DNA from: JAZDFC01 sp043808235
GTDB lineage: Bacteria; Bacteroidota; Ignavibacteria; Ignavibacteriales; Melioribacteraceae
Direction of reading: 5' to 3'
DNA length: 64,000 bases
Assembly: GCA_043808235.1 (NCBI GenBank)
Contig: JAZDFC010000004.1
Location: forward strand, 276,029 to 340,028
Below the pieces are notes generated by a model. It saw nothing but the letters and a program-made list of their open reading frames with translations. It had not been told where the DNA came from and did no database searches. Shown piece by piece: positions 52,006 through 62,700 of the stretch; the stretch's first letter is position 1, and each line of letters starts with the position of its first letter. A program made the translations under genes and the position numbers.

Positions 52006-53037
52006 TTATTCTTTTAGTTTCCCATGATAAATTAGATTCAATCCGGTTTGGGTTTCATATATTAAAAAGAAAACGTCATGCTCAAAAAGCGCAGCACCAA
52101 ATATCTCTGTTCTGAAATCATAATTAAAAAAATACTTAATATCGGTCCCGTTGTAATGAGCCAATCCGTTATCCATCATTAAAAATAAATCCTTACGGCT
52201 TCTTCCCCAGAACCGCTGGTAAAAATTCGGAATGTTTACATCCAATACTGTGTGAAATTGGTTATTTACTCTTCTACATATTCGATTGCCAAGGGCGAAA
52301 TATACTTCTCCGTTAATTAAGCTTATATCAGCATGGAATCCCTGTGCCCAAATATTACTATAAAGTTCAGTGTAATTTCCATTATTGTATTCGTAAATAT
52401 GTGTGCTGTCGGTGTAATTACGCCCACCAAGTACCTGTAGATATATTTTATTATCCGGCGCATTTTTGTATAAATGCTCTACAATACCGAATAATCCCTT
52501 TGTATTGTACATGCCCCATTTCCAGCCGTTATATTGAGCAATTACCGGATTATTAAAATACCCCTCCTCATCCGGATAAGCCCCGAAAGCAAATAGGTCG
52601 TTTGGATTCGCTCCCCACATATTGTCAAAGGCTACGTCGGCATGTCCGTCCTTTGTTAATGTGGTAAATAACTTCCATTCATTTCCATCGAAGTGCCATA
52701 TTTTGCCGTTTTCACCACCAATAAAAATATTGTTTGATGCAAAACCGTAAATGGAACAAATACTATATAGAAAGTATTCTCCCGTAGTCCATTTTGTTCC
52801 GTCAAAATGATGTACCTCTTTATCTATTTCTCCGCCTGAACTTATAGCCCAGACATCATCAGGTGAGCTTGCCCACAGCCTGTAGAGTACTTTGAACTCA
52901 TAATTTAGTGTATCCACTGTCCATACATAATCTCTTCTACCCGGATCGGGGTTGGGTTCTGTAATACTATCATCCTTGCATGAGTTGGTTAAAACAATAA
53001 GCGCTAAAAGAGCCGGTTTTAATAATTTTTTAATCAT
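52006..53037 (-). CDS. Lipoprotein with beta-propeller-like repeats
   Basis: 343 residues from ATG 53037. Lipoprotein signal 'ALLALIVLTNSCKDDS' with the lipidated Cys at about residue 20, followed by a Pro/Asp-rich spacer ('TEPNPDPGRR'). The rest contains repeated units such as 'WASSPDDVWAISSGGEI', 'FASNNIFIGGENGKIWHFDGNEW' and 'WGRSRKDLFLMMDNGLAHYNGT', each about 45-50 residues with a final Trp/His-phi-Asp-Gly, which suggests a beta-propeller. No catalytic motif seen. Surface or periplasmic; function unknown. The longer frame from 53088 adds 17 residues before the signal and is unlikely. Confidence 0.78.
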   Translation of the reverse strand: MIKKLLKPALLALIVLTNSCKDDSITEPNPDPGRRDYVWTVDTLNYEFKVLYRLWASSPDDVWAISSGGEIDKEVHHFDGTKWTTGEYFLYSICSIYGFASNNIFIGGENGKIWHFDGNEWKLFTTLTKDGHADVAFDNMWGANPNDLFAFGAYPDEEGYFNNPVIAQYNGWKWGMYNTKGLFGIVEHLYKNAPDNKIYLQVLGGRNYTDSTHIYEYNNGNYTELYSNIWAQGFHADISLINGEVYFALGNRICRRVNNQFHTVLDVNIPNFYQRFWGRSRKDLFLMMDNGLAHYNGTDIKYFFNYDFRTEIFGAALFEHDVFFLIYETQTGLNLIYHGKLKE

Positions 53038-53703
53038 ATTATTCCTATATAACTTTTCTAGGGTATTATTTTTTATAAAAGGCAGCAATTATTTTTAAAC
53101 CCTCAATCGAATTCAAATTTTTATGCTACTTTTTTTTGTTAAACAAAGCACATGAATTAAATAAAAAATGAAATAAGTTAAAGTGGATTTTACTAAATGA
53201 AAAGGAAATGAAATTTCGGTTACCCATAAATTAGTCTCCCAACTGACCGTATGGTTTCAATTAATATTTAACGATTACACTGAGAGACCTGCCCCCAGAT
53301 TGCAACAAAATTTATTAAATGAACTATTGCAACTTACAAAAAAAAAAAAACTTAGTGTCAATATGGACAGGTTAATTTTATTTAAAATTATAGGGCAATT
53401 ATTCGGTACCCTCAAGGATGGAAAATGGAAGATGTTAAATGGAAAATGGAAAAAAGAAAATGCAAATAACAAAAAGCAAATTGCAGGTACTAAGTAATTA
53501 GTTTTCAGTCGTCAGTTTAACAGAGTCCGGTTTTATAGCCGGGCTTTTTAACTACTAAGGACTGAATACTGATTACTAAAAACTGCTTTTTATTTACTGC
53601 CAACTGCATGCTGCCATCTGCTAGCTAAAAAAAACATTTGTTAAAAATCCCGCATCCCTTTATTTTTCTTTCACATAATAATTATTCAACATATAGGTGT
53701 TTT
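53038..53703. other. Long intergenic region with repeats but no supported gene
   Basis: About 665 bases between the divergent lipoprotein and second S46 genes. It is very AT-rich with A- and T-runs (e.g. 53336-53350). A short direct repeat of 'aaatggaaaatgga' appears near 53417-53452. A hairpin terminator (53524-53549) and a segment matching the 49180-49192 region in inverse orientation (53603-53615) lie at the right end. Small open frames here look like chance. Promoters for both flanking genes must be in this stretch. Confidence 0.5.
53524..53549 (+). terminator. Terminator-like hairpin within a repeated intergenic unit
   Basis: AGTCCGG (53524-53530), loop TTTTATAG, CCGGGCT (53539-53545), then a T-tract to 53549. 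The right half GCCGGGCTTTTT is identical to the terminator at 49253-49283. There is no plus-strand gene directly upstream, so this may be a copied unit rather than a functional terminator. Confidence 0.65.
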
Positions 53704-55839
53704 ATGAACTTCAATAAACGAAAGGATTTAATCTATTTCTGTGTCGGAATATTTTTTCTCATTGCAGGATTATCAACTCAAGCGCAAATAAATCTCGATA
53801 CAGTTAAAGCGCAGAAATTTGATACCGGTAAAATGTGGACGTTCGATGATCCACCGCTCGAATATTTTGAAGAGACTTATGGATTCGAACCATCGAATGA
53901 ATGGCTGGATCATGTTCGGTTATCAACACTCCGATACGGCGGCGGATGTACCGCCTCATTTATTTCTGCCGATGGATTGATAATGACAAACAATCATTGT
54001 GCTGAAGGCGCTATTGAACGGATTCAAAAAGATGGCGAAGACATTGCTAATAATGGTTTTTATGCTGCAACACTTGAAGAAGAAAGGCGTGTACCGAGAT
54101 TGGCAGTTACACAACTCGTTTTAATTGAAGATGTCACCAATGAAGTGCAATCGGTTATGGAAAGTGGAAATTCAAATCTTGAAAAAGCGCAGAATCGAGA
54201 TAAAAAAATTGAGGAAATACAAAATCGATATAACACCGAAACCGGATTGGAATGCAGAGTAGTTACGCTTTACAACGGCGGCAAGTTTTCGTTGTATCAA
54301 TATAAAAGATACCGCGATGTTCGTTTGAAATTCTTGCCCGAACAGCAGTCGGCTTATCTCGGCGGCGATTGGGATAATTTTACATACCCGCGTTATAATA
54401 TGGATTGCGCTTTCCTGCGTGTTTATGATGAAAACGGTAAACCGCTCAACTCGGAAAATTATTTAAAATGGAATGTAGATGGACCTTCCGAAAATGAAGT
54501 TGTATTCACAGTCGGTAATCCCGGCAGGACAAACCGGTTGGAAACCGTTGCTAATCTCGAATACTATCGTGATGTAAGTTATAGAAATAATGCTTTCAGG
54601 CTCGATACATATTATGATAAAATGGAATCTTTAAAAAGCGATTATCCTGAAAGAGTTTTGGAATTCGAAGAACAAAAAACCAATATCGGTAACTCGCAAA
54701 AGGTTTACACAAATATTTACAAGGGATTAATGGATCCGTATTTGATCGCGCGTAAAGCGGACTTCGAAAATAATTTGAAAGCTGCTGTTGAGGCTGATTC
54801 GGATTTGAAGGAAAAATATGGAATGGTTTGGGACGAAATTAGAAAAATTAGAAAAGAACTAACACCGATTGAAAGGAAAATTGCGGGATATACCTTTGGC
54901 AGACTTTCGCCGAAATATTTTGAAATCGCGAATGAACTTGTAAAGATTGCTGAACAAAAGAAATTAGATGAAGCCACGCGTGAAGAAAACTACAAAGGCG
55001 CCAAACTTGATTTTCTCATTGAAAGTTTATTCCCAACCAAATTTGATAAAGTTATTGAGACTGCAAAATTGGAAGTGCAGCTCGCTTTCATAAAATTAAA
55101 TCTTGGTGAAGATAATGAACTTGTGAAAAAACTAACAAAGGGTATGAACGATAAAGATGCAGCGGAATATCTTATCAGGAAATCGAAGTTAACGGATAAA
55201 GAAAGTGTAATTAAAATTGCCCAAAGTCCCACGGATCATATTTTGAACGCAAATGATCCTTTCATTGATTTTATCCTCCAAACAAAAGACGAGTTGAAAG
55301 AACTTCAAGAAAAATCAAAGGCGCTAACTGATGAAGAAAGCGTTTATAAAAATATGTTAGGTCAGGCAATGTTCGAAATTTACGGGACTTCAATTCCACC
55401 GGATGCCAACGGAACGCTGCGAATAAGCGATGGCTTATTAAAACAATTTGAATATAACGGAACGATAGCCCCTGTCAAAACTACTTTTTACGGAATGTAT
55501 GACCGCTACTATTCCAACGATGGAAAGTATCCGTGGAATCTTCCGGCAAAGTGGCTGAATCCCGGACCGGAGTTTGATAAATCAGTACCGTTTAATTTTA
55601 TTTCAACGAATGATATTATCGGCGGCAATTCAGGCAGTCCGGTTATAAATGCAAAAGCAGAAGTTGTAGGACTTGCATTCGACGGCAACATCGACAGCAT
55701 CATCGGTAATTTTATTTTTATGCCGGAAATGAACCGGATGGTTGGCGTTACTTCGAATGGATTGATTGAAGCGCTGCAGGATATTTATCACGCAAAAGAA
55801 ATGGTTGATGAGATATTAACCGGTTCCATAAAAAATTAA
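53704..55839 (+). CDS. Dipeptidyl-peptidase, S46 family (DPP7 type); second of three
   Basis: 711 residues from ATG 53704 (an upstream in-frame TTG at 53638 adds 22 residues without signal character). Signal peptide about 1-28, ending 'GLSTQAQ'. The mature start 'LDTVKAQKFDTGKMWTFDDPPLEYFEETYGF' closely follows that of the first S46 protein. Catalytic residues: His in 'IMTNNHCAEG' (about 98), Asp in 'FTYPRYNMDCAFLRVY' and Ser in 'GGNSGSPVINAKAEVVGLAFDGN'. The Gly after 'AFD' again indicates DPP7-like specificity. It is not a lipoprotein, unlike the first copy. Confidence 0.93.
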   Translation: MNFNKRKDLIYFCVGIFFLIAGLSTQAQINLDTVKAQKFDTGKMWTFDDPPLEYFEETYGFEPSNEWLDHVRLSTLRYGGGCTASFISADGLIMTNNHCAEGAIERIQKDGEDIANNGFYAATLEEERRVPRLAVTQLVLIEDVTNEVQSVMESGNSNLEKAQNRDKKIEEIQNRYNTETGLECRVVTLYNGGKFSLYQYKRYRDVRLKFLPEQQSAYLGGDWDNFTYPRYNMDCAFLRVYDENGKPLNSENYLKWNVDGPSENEVVFTVGNPGRTNRLETVANLEYYRDVSYRNNAFRLDTYYDKMESLKSDYPERVLEFEEQKTNIGNSQKVYTNIYKGLMDPYLIARKADFENNLKAAVEADSDLKEKYGMVWDEIRKIRKELTPIERKIAGYTFGRLSPKYFEIANELVKIAEQKKLDEATREENYKGAKLDFLIESLFPTKFDKVIETAKLEVQLAFIKLNLGEDNELVKKLTKGMNDKDAAEYLIRKSKLTDKESVIKIAQSPTDHILNANDPFIDFILQTKDELKELQEKSKALTDEESVYKNMLGQAMFEIYGTSIPPDANGTLRISDGLLKQFEYNGTIAPVKTTFYGMYDRYYSNDGKYPWNLPAKWLNPGPEFDKSVPFNFISTNDIIGGNSGSPVINAKAEVVGLAFDGNIDSIIGNFIFMPEMNRMVGVTSNGLIEALQDIYHAKEMVDEILTGSIKN

Positions 55840-55847
55840 ATACAATT

Positions 55848-55930
55848 GCACACAGATTGAACAGATTAGACTGATAAAAGCAGATCAAAAAAATCTGTTC
55901 CAATCCTTTTCATCTGTTAAATCTGTGTGC
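55848..55930. repeat. Long inverted repeat between the second and third S46 genes
   Basis: Arm GCACACAGATTGAACAGAT (55848-55866) pairs with ATCTGTTAAATCTGTGTGC (55912-55930) with one mismatch in 19 bases; about 45 bases lie between them. The unit starts nine bases after the second S46 stop and ends 30 bases before the third start. No T-tract follows. Confidence 0.8.
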
Positions 55931-55960
55931 CATTTTCAATAACTATTTGGACATAATAAA

Positions 55961-58102
55961 ATGAATAAAAAAAATTTTTTCTTGCTTTGTAGTTCGTTGT
56001 TTGTCTTTTTGAATTTCAACACATTTGCTCAACGCAGTATTTACGAACCGATTGAGATTAATAAAGTGGAATTCTCACTTCCCGATTTCGGAAGGATGTG
56101 GACTTTCGATGATATCCCTTTCGATTACTGGGAAAAGGAATATGGATTCAAACCGACACCGGAATGGCTTGAACATGTTCAAAAGTCCGCATTACAATTT
56201 CAGGGTGGATGTTCGGCTGCATTTGTTTCCGCGGATGGATTGATAATGACTAATCATCATTGCGGCAGGGATGCGTTCCCCGGAATTTCGAAGGAAGGCG
56301 AGAATATTTTACGGGACGGATTTTATGCTTCAACTTTAGAAGAAGAAAGAAAAGTTCCGGAAGTATTCGTTGACCAGTTGTTGCTGATAGAAGATGTGAC
56401 TGAGGAAATTATTAGTGCAATGGACAACAGTTCCGATGATGCCGAAAAAATAAAAAATCGTGATGATAAAATTTCCGAAATTGAAAAAAGATACAGAGAT
56501 GAAACAGGACTTGTTTGCGAAGTAGTAACGCTCTATAACGGCGGCAAATACTCACTGCATGGTTATAAAAGATACAGCGATATCCGCCTCGTAATGGCTC
56601 CCGATTTTCAGATTGCATCGACGGGATGGGACTGGGATAATTTTACCTATCCGCGCTACGAGTTGGATTTTACTTTCTACCGCGCGTATGATGAAAGCGG
56701 AAAGCCGGTTAAATGCGAACACTTTTTTAAGTGGAGTGAAAAAGGAGCGGAAGATGGCGAACTTGTTTTTACTGTCGGTAGACCGGGCAGTACCGATAGA
56801 ATGTTATCGGTTGCGCAGCTCGAATTTTTTCGCGATGTATTCCATCCACTTCGATTAAAAATGTTTAACGAGATATACCAGGCATATTACGAAATGATGG
56901 AGAATCATCCCGATAAGGTTACGGAATATTTAAACCGGGTGATGAGTTGGGGCAATGCCCGCAAGGCTTACGCCGGGGAACTGATTGGATTGAATGATGA
57001 ATATATTATGAAGAAGAAAAATGATTTTGAACAGAAACTGATAGCCGATGTCAATTCAAATCCGGAAATGAATGAACGATACGGCGCTATTTGGGAATCT
57101 ATTATAAAAGTTATTAGTGAATCTAAACAAACATGGAAGGAATTGATTGCTTATCAGGCGTTAAATTTTGTGCGACCGGATTATTATAAAATGGCGACGG
57201 ATATTGTCAAATATGCGCGTCAAATGAAACTTGCCGAAGAAGAGAGAGAGGAAGCATATAAAGGGGATATGCTGAATGAAATAAAGGCAACAATTATAAA
57301 TGCCAATCTCGATGAAGAATTTAATAAACTAATTCTGAGAGCGCATATTAATTTCCTGAATTATGCTCTCGAGCCGGGCAACGAATTATTGAAGAAATTT
57401 ACTGCCGGGAAAACCGGGGACGATGCAGTCAATTATATTTGGGAAACATCACATTTAACTTCCAAAGAGAAACGGGAAACTCTGCTTGAAAAAATTCCCG
57501 ATGAAATTCTTGAATCGAATGATCCTTTTATCAACCTGGTAACATACATTCCGAAAAAGATGGAGGAATTGGGTCCAGGCGTTACTGAAGCCCGCAATAC
57601 CCTCGAAGTGCTAAACCAATTATTGGGCGAAGTAGTATTTAAAATTTATGGAGATAAAATTCCACCGGATGCAACTTCGACACTTCGAATATCCGATGGC
57701 GTAGTGAAAGGTTATGAATATAATGGAACTATCGCCCCGGCAAAAACAACTTTCTACGGAATATATGACCGGTACAATTCCTTTGGCAAAAAAACATATC
57801 CCTGGGGATTGCACGAACGATGGTTGAAAATTCCTGACGGATTTGATCTCTCGACTCCGGTTGGATTAGCAACTACAAATGATATTGTCGGCGGCAACTC
57901 CGGCAGTTCGACGATAAACAGAAATGCCGAAGTAGTCGGACTGATTCACGATGGGAATATGGAAAGTCTCCCCGGTTCAACAATCTTTCTTCCGGAAAAT
58001 AACCGCGCAGTCGCAACCGATGCATACGGATTGATTGAAGCGTTGAAATATTATTTTAAAGCGGAAAAGTTAATTGAGGAGTTGAAGAAAGGAAGTATAT
58101 AA
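55961..58102 (+). CDS. Dipeptidyl-peptidase, S46 family; third of three
   Basis: 713 residues with a signal peptide ending 'NFNTFAQRS' (about residue 24). Catalytic residues: His in 'IMTNHHCGRDAF' (about 104), Asp in 'FTYPRYELDFTFYRAY' and Ser in 'GGNSGSSTINRNAEVVGLIHDGN'. Two deviations from the other copies: 'GNSGSST' replaces 'SGSPV' after the catalytic Ser, and 'LIHDGN' replaces 'AFDGN', though the specificity Gly is kept. It is the most divergent paralogue and may have a different peptide preference. It is followed by a terminator at 58133. Confidence 0.91.
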   Translation: MNKKNFFLLCSSLFVFLNFNTFAQRSIYEPIEINKVEFSLPDFGRMWTFDDIPFDYWEKEYGFKPTPEWLEHVQKSALQFQGGCSAAFVSADGLIMTNHHCGRDAFPGISKEGENILRDGFYASTLEEERKVPEVFVDQLLLIEDVTEEIISAMDNSSDDAEKIKNRDDKISEIEKRYRDETGLVCEVVTLYNGGKYSLHGYKRYSDIRLVMAPDFQIASTGWDWDNFTYPRYELDFTFYRAYDESGKPVKCEHFFKWSEKGAEDGELVFTVGRPGSTDRMLSVAQLEFFRDVFHPLRLKMFNEIYQAYYEMMENHPDKVTEYLNRVMSWGNARKAYAGELIGLNDEYIMKKKNDFEQKLIADVNSNPEMNERYGAIWESIIKVISESKQTWKELIAYQALNFVRPDYYKMATDIVKYARQMKLAEEEREEAYKGDMLNEIKATIINANLDEEFNKLILRAHINFLNYALEPGNELLKKFTAGKTGDDAVNYIWETSHLTSKEKRETLLEKIPDEILESNDPFINLVTYIPKKMEELGPGVTEARNTLEVLNQLLGEVVFKIYGDKIPPDATSTLRISDGVVKGYEYNGTIAPAKTTFYGIYDRYNSFGKKTYPWGLHERWLKIPDGFDLSTPVGLATTNDIVGGNSGSSTINRNAEVVGLIHDGNMESLPGSTIFLPENNRAVATDAYGLIEALKYYFKAEKLIEELKKGSI

Positions 58103-58132
58103 TTCCCTTGTTAATTTTTCATTAATTCCATT

Positions 58133-58158
58133 AACCGGGTAGTATTCTCGGTTTTTTT
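58133..58158 (+). terminator. Rho-independent terminator after the third S46 gene
   Basis: AACCGGG (58133-58139), loop TAGTATT, CTCGGTT (58147-58153), with a run of seven T (58152-58158). A seven-base stem with one G-T pair, 30 bases after the stop. Confidence 0.8.
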
Positions 58159-58395
58159 AGTGCAAATTTCTCATGCATAATGGAATTCATAACTATTTTT
58201 TTTATGTTTCAGTGATAGGCATTCAATAATTCGTTATCAAGATTATTTTAATATATATATCATGATCCTTTAAGGATTGTATTAGTTATAAATAGCGGAA
58301 GGAAATACTTCCGTGTTAACAGGGTGAATTTATAATTCTTTATAAATTATGAGAGATTTTTAAACTAACAAATTACTGATTTTTCAGAGGCATAT
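58159..58395. other. Leader region of the large secreted protein with two small hairpins
   Basis: 237 AT-rich bases. Two small palindromes stand out: ATCCTT-T-AAGGAT (58265-58277) and CGGAAG-GAAATA-CTTCCG (58296-58313). Neither has a T-tract. The promoter of the downstream gene should lie here; I cannot assign its boxes. Confidence 0.4.
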
Positions 58396-59715
58396 ATGCG
58401 GCGATTACTATTTATACTATTCCTATTATATTGTGTTACAGTTTTGTTTGCACAACACAAATCAATTCCATCCACAAAATCAAAAGAATACAGGATGAAA
58501 ATTGTTGATGATTCAATCAACGATCAAGTTAAAGGTATTTCAAGTGTTAGTTCAAAATCTATTTATCCGGTCGTAGATCCACTAAATGGAGATAAAATCG
58601 CAGAAACAACTTATCCTTTTTTCGCAAATAGTATTGTTCGCGATCAGATAGTCTATGATCCCTTCAGTGAAAAAATATATTTTTCACCGATGATCTGGCC
58701 GAACTCCGTCGGAAACAGATCTGTGAATTTAATTGTTGGTGACGGAGTCAATTATACAGCTCATGAGTTACCTGCCGGCACTGACCTTAATCGGACAGGG
58801 TGGCCGCAAATTGATATTCCACTAACCGGACCGCTTGGTGGTTCCGGTGTTGTTGGTATTGTTGCCCACATGCCAAATTCACTTTTTTTATGGGATGGAT
58901 TTGGATTTACAAGTACTCAATTCGAACCAAATACAGACCCCGGTTTAGCCTTTTCGGGTGATAATATATATGTAAACTGTAGTGGAAACAGAAGTATGTA
59001 CAGTTGGTTCAAAAGTTCCGATTTCGGAATAATGTTTTTACCGGTGGGGACCATTGCAGACTTTTCTCCACCTCTCTATTTTAGCACAACGGGCTCTCCT
59101 GAAATTGATTTTGCTAAATCACCTAATGAACAACATCTTGTAATGGTTGCTACACTCTCAGGTAATGGACATGCAGGACTAGGGGGTGACCCCGACGTTA
59201 CAGCTGATAATGCGGATAATGTATTTATTCTTTATTCGCACAATGGAGGGAATAGTTGGAGTGCACAGCGCATCGCATACGATGGACAACCGGACATGCT
59301 ACCTGGTTACACATATTCGACCACACCGGAAGAATTAACTTTTAATTTATCGGATGGTTCGAATGAAACAATTACATGGGGAACAGAAATTATTTGGGAA
59401 TATTACCCACTCCCGGAAAATTTTAGCCAGGTTTATGCAGCTATTGATGATTATGGTATTATTCATGTTGTTATGAATGGCTATGGACAATGGCGTGCAG
59501 AATTAACCGGGGAAACAACAAATGGTCCAATAACACAAGTTTTTACATTGGAATATGCTATGCCAGTGATTTATTGGAATTCTCTCAACAGCACTTGGAA
59601 AGTACTTAGTAATTATGATGTTGATTTGTTTGCTCAAAAATTTATTGAGGCAGGTAATACTTATAGTTACCCGGGGAATTTTTTTTGGTCAATCATTTCC
59701 CCAGATTGCTGTTAA
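58396..59715 (+). CDS. N-terminal part of a very large secreted protein (frame ends at a frameshift)
   Basis: 439 residues in this frame. Signal peptide about 1-20 ('LFILFLLYCVTVLFAQ'). The rest is a beta-rich region with sialidase/BNR-like units such as 'VFILYSHNGGNSWSAQRIAY' (near residue 275). After a run of eight T (59679-59686) the frame reads only ten more codons to a stop. The +1 frame continues coding-like sequence at once ('GQSFPQIAVNAEGNMLYCTW') and is open to the window edge. The two parts are almost certainly one gene with a one-base indel in the homopolymer: a mutation, a sequencing error or slippage. Confidence 0.82.
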   Translation: MRRLLFILFLLYCVTVLFAQHKSIPSTKSKEYRMKIVDDSINDQVKGISSVSSKSIYPVVDPLNGDKIAETTYPFFANSIVRDQIVYDPFSEKIYFSPMIWPNSVGNRSVNLIVGDGVNYTAHELPAGTDLNRTGWPQIDIPLTGPLGGSGVVGIVAHMPNSLFLWDGFGFTSTQFEPNTDPGLAFSGDNIYVNCSGNRSMYSWFKSSDFGIMFLPVGTIADFSPPLYFSTTGSPEIDFAKSPNEQHLVMVATLSGNGHAGLGGDPDVTADNADNVFILYSHNGGNSWSAQRIAYDGQPDMLPGYTYSTTPEELTFNLSDGSNETITWGTEIIWEYYPLPENFSQVYAAIDDYGIIHVVMNGYGQWRAELTGETTNGPITQVFTLEYAMPVIYWNSLNSTWKVLSNYDVDLFAQKFIEAGNTYSYPGNFFWSIISPDCC

Positions 59716-62700
59716 CGCTGAAGGCAATATGCTTTATTGTACTTGGACAGGTCCTGAGTTTATGACTCCTGGAGATCCTTACAGTGGAGCTAGTATTGAT
59801 CCCGATGGGATATTTTATCAAGATGCTTATCATGCATGGTCGAATGATGGTGGCAATACTTGGACCTATGGGGGAATCTTAGTCGCAGCACATCAAATCG
59901 CAGATGCATTTGCACATCCGGCGAACCATTTACAATTTGAGGATGGTAATTTTTATGCCCATATACTTTATGTGAAAAATCCCTCACCGATGATGATTAC
60001 AGATGGCACAGGGCCGATGAGTGATCTTATATATAGAAAACAGTTAGTTGGTTCCGTTAATAGTTTTTTATCTCTATTAGCTCCTAACGGTGGAGAGAAA
60101 TTAAAAATTGGCGATACATTTTTAATAAGATGGACAAGCTACGTATGCTCGAATATCAAAATTGAATTCTGTTCCGACTTTGGAACCAAAGAAATTTGGT
60201 CAACAATTGCTGAGAATGTCCCAGCAAATAATGGTTCTTTTATTTGGACAGTTCCGGATATTACGTCTTCTAATTGTAAAATTCGAATTACCGATATGCA
60301 GGACATAAACATTCAAGATGAAAGTTTCGGTGTGTTTTCGGTTTCACCAACCGGTAATAGCTGGATTAATTTAAATTCTCCAAATGGAGGTGAACAACTT
60401 AGAAGATGGCATAATCAAATCATAAGTTGGAATTGCAATGAAGTTGAAAATGTGAAGTTAGAATACACTACGGACTTTAATGAAGCTAAATGGAATTATA
60501 TTTCTACGGTTACCACTTCCGATTCGGGATTTTATAATTGGATTGTTCCCGATGATACATCATCAACATGTAAAATAAGAATTACATCGGTAGAGAATAG
60601 TTTTGTTACAGATAAAAGCGATAATGTATTCAGAATTTTGGGGCAGCTTTATGAAATTGAACCTAATAATGATAACTCAACTGCTAATGAAATTCAATTG
60701 TCGGATACTTTGTTCGCTAATTTAGGTGAGGTAAGTGATGTGGATTTTTTTAAATTTTACAATAATGCAAATGACACTATAGTTGTTATTGCTAATACAA
60801 GAAATGAATCAGATTTCCGCGGTAAAATTCAATTATACAATGAATTAGGAGAGCTATTATCCGAGAATGATTTTTTCCTCGATTATAAAAACCAAAGAGT
60901 TGTATATATAATTCCAGTTGATGGATGGTATTATATTAGGTATTCATCCTTCGAAATCAATAATTCAATATCGAAGAATGTTCTTGAAGATCAATATTTT
61001 TCTCAACACTCTCAGGGGAACAAACCAAGTTCAAATGTGGGGGAATATTTTATTAGTCTTAATAAATTCTTCCCCGGTATTCCACTTCATATACAATCCA
61101 GTGTTGGGAATATTTTGCCTAACTCATTTCAAGTTTCTTCCGTTTTTTATCCTAATGGAAATGAAACGACAGTTCAAATTGAGTATGGAACTTCTGCCTC
61201 GTTGGGTAACTCTGTTACTTATCCCGGAATCTTCAATAGCTTTGATAGAACAATAATGTATGGTTTTAAAATAAATAATATAGTACCGAATACTCATTAC
61301 TACATCCGCGTCAATCTTTCAAATCCTTTTGGTTCAACATATAGCGATATCATGGAGATTCAAACTCCTGTAGAGGCCGAAGGTTGGATTCTTCAACAAA
61401 GCAATTTTAATGGCGGCTTATATGGGGTAGAATTTTTAAATGAAGATGTTGGATTTGCATGTGGGCATTACGGGACCTTATTGAAAACAACTAATGGTGG
61501 GAATGAGTGGAGTAATACTAATGTTGGGATTGATGAAACTTTAATGGGAATTCAATTCATTGATAATAACATTGGTTATCTATTTGGATATCACCATGTA
61601 TTTAAAACTACGGATGGTGGAAACACCTGGGTAATAAAGTATATAGCCAGTGATAATATATTTTGGGAAGATATCCATTTTCTTAATTCTAATTTTGGTT
61701 TTCTAGTTGCCCGCGGCGGAGTTATTTTAAAAACCACTGATGGAGGGGATAATTGGACACAATTATCAAGCGGAACAACCGATGATTACTATGCCGTATA
61801 TTGTTTAAGCGAGTCGACAATCTTAATTGTTGGAGAAGATTGTGCAATTAAGTCTTCGAATTCTGGAAATACCTGGAGTCCAATACAGATGCCGTTTTTA
61901 GGACAATTCCGTGAAATAAATTTTGTAGGAAATTGCGGATATATTGTTGGTCCATATCCATCAGTAATTTTAAAATCAACTGATTATGGAAATTCATGGG
62001 TTACAGTAAATAATGGACCTAATGAATTCTTAAATACAATTGAATTTTCAGATCCATTTAATGGTATCGCGGCAGGTTCAAATGGATTAATACTTGAAAC
62101 GAGTGACGCGGGAAATACTTGGCATCAAGTTAATAGCGGAACAACTGTGCAATTCTGGGATATTACTAATCCCCTTTTTCACAAGGCCACATTAGTCAGT
62201 TACTATGGGACAATTTTAAGACAGAATTATTTTGATCTTGATTATAGCGTCAATCTTGGAATTTCGGATTTTCCCGGAGGGAAATCATCTTCTCAAATAA
62301 TTTTTGGTCAAAAACCTACGGCTACAGATGGTATCGATAATAATTTGGGGGAATATGAGTTACCGCCGATTCCTCCTTTTGGGGAGTTCGATGCGAGATT
62401 TATCTTGCCAAATTTGATCAATACTTCTTTGACTGATTTCAGGAATTCTGAAGATAGCCATATAGTCTGGGAGTTACAATTTCAACCGGGTCCTGCCGGT
62501 TATCCGATAATGTTTAACTGGGATATTTTCTCGCTACCAGATGGAAGGATCGAAATGAAAGACGTTCTTGGAGGTACATTTGTAAATGTTGATATGAGAA
62601 CTACAAACGAATACATTTTGACAAATTCATCGATTAATAAATTAATAATTGAGTTATGGATGAGCAAATGTAATGAGTCTGAGTCACTCACCGGTTGGAA

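Noticed and set aside
53300..53497. Possible 65-residue ORF in the lipoprotein-S46 gap
   Set aside because: Low-complexity A-rich sequence with short direct repeats (aaatggaaaatgga); no ribosome binding site and an antiparallel ORF of the same length overlaps it.
60918..61256. 112-residue ORF within the last gene region
   Set aside because: It lies in a different frame from the long continuous coding frame 59687-64000, whose translation shows recognisable domains through this interval.
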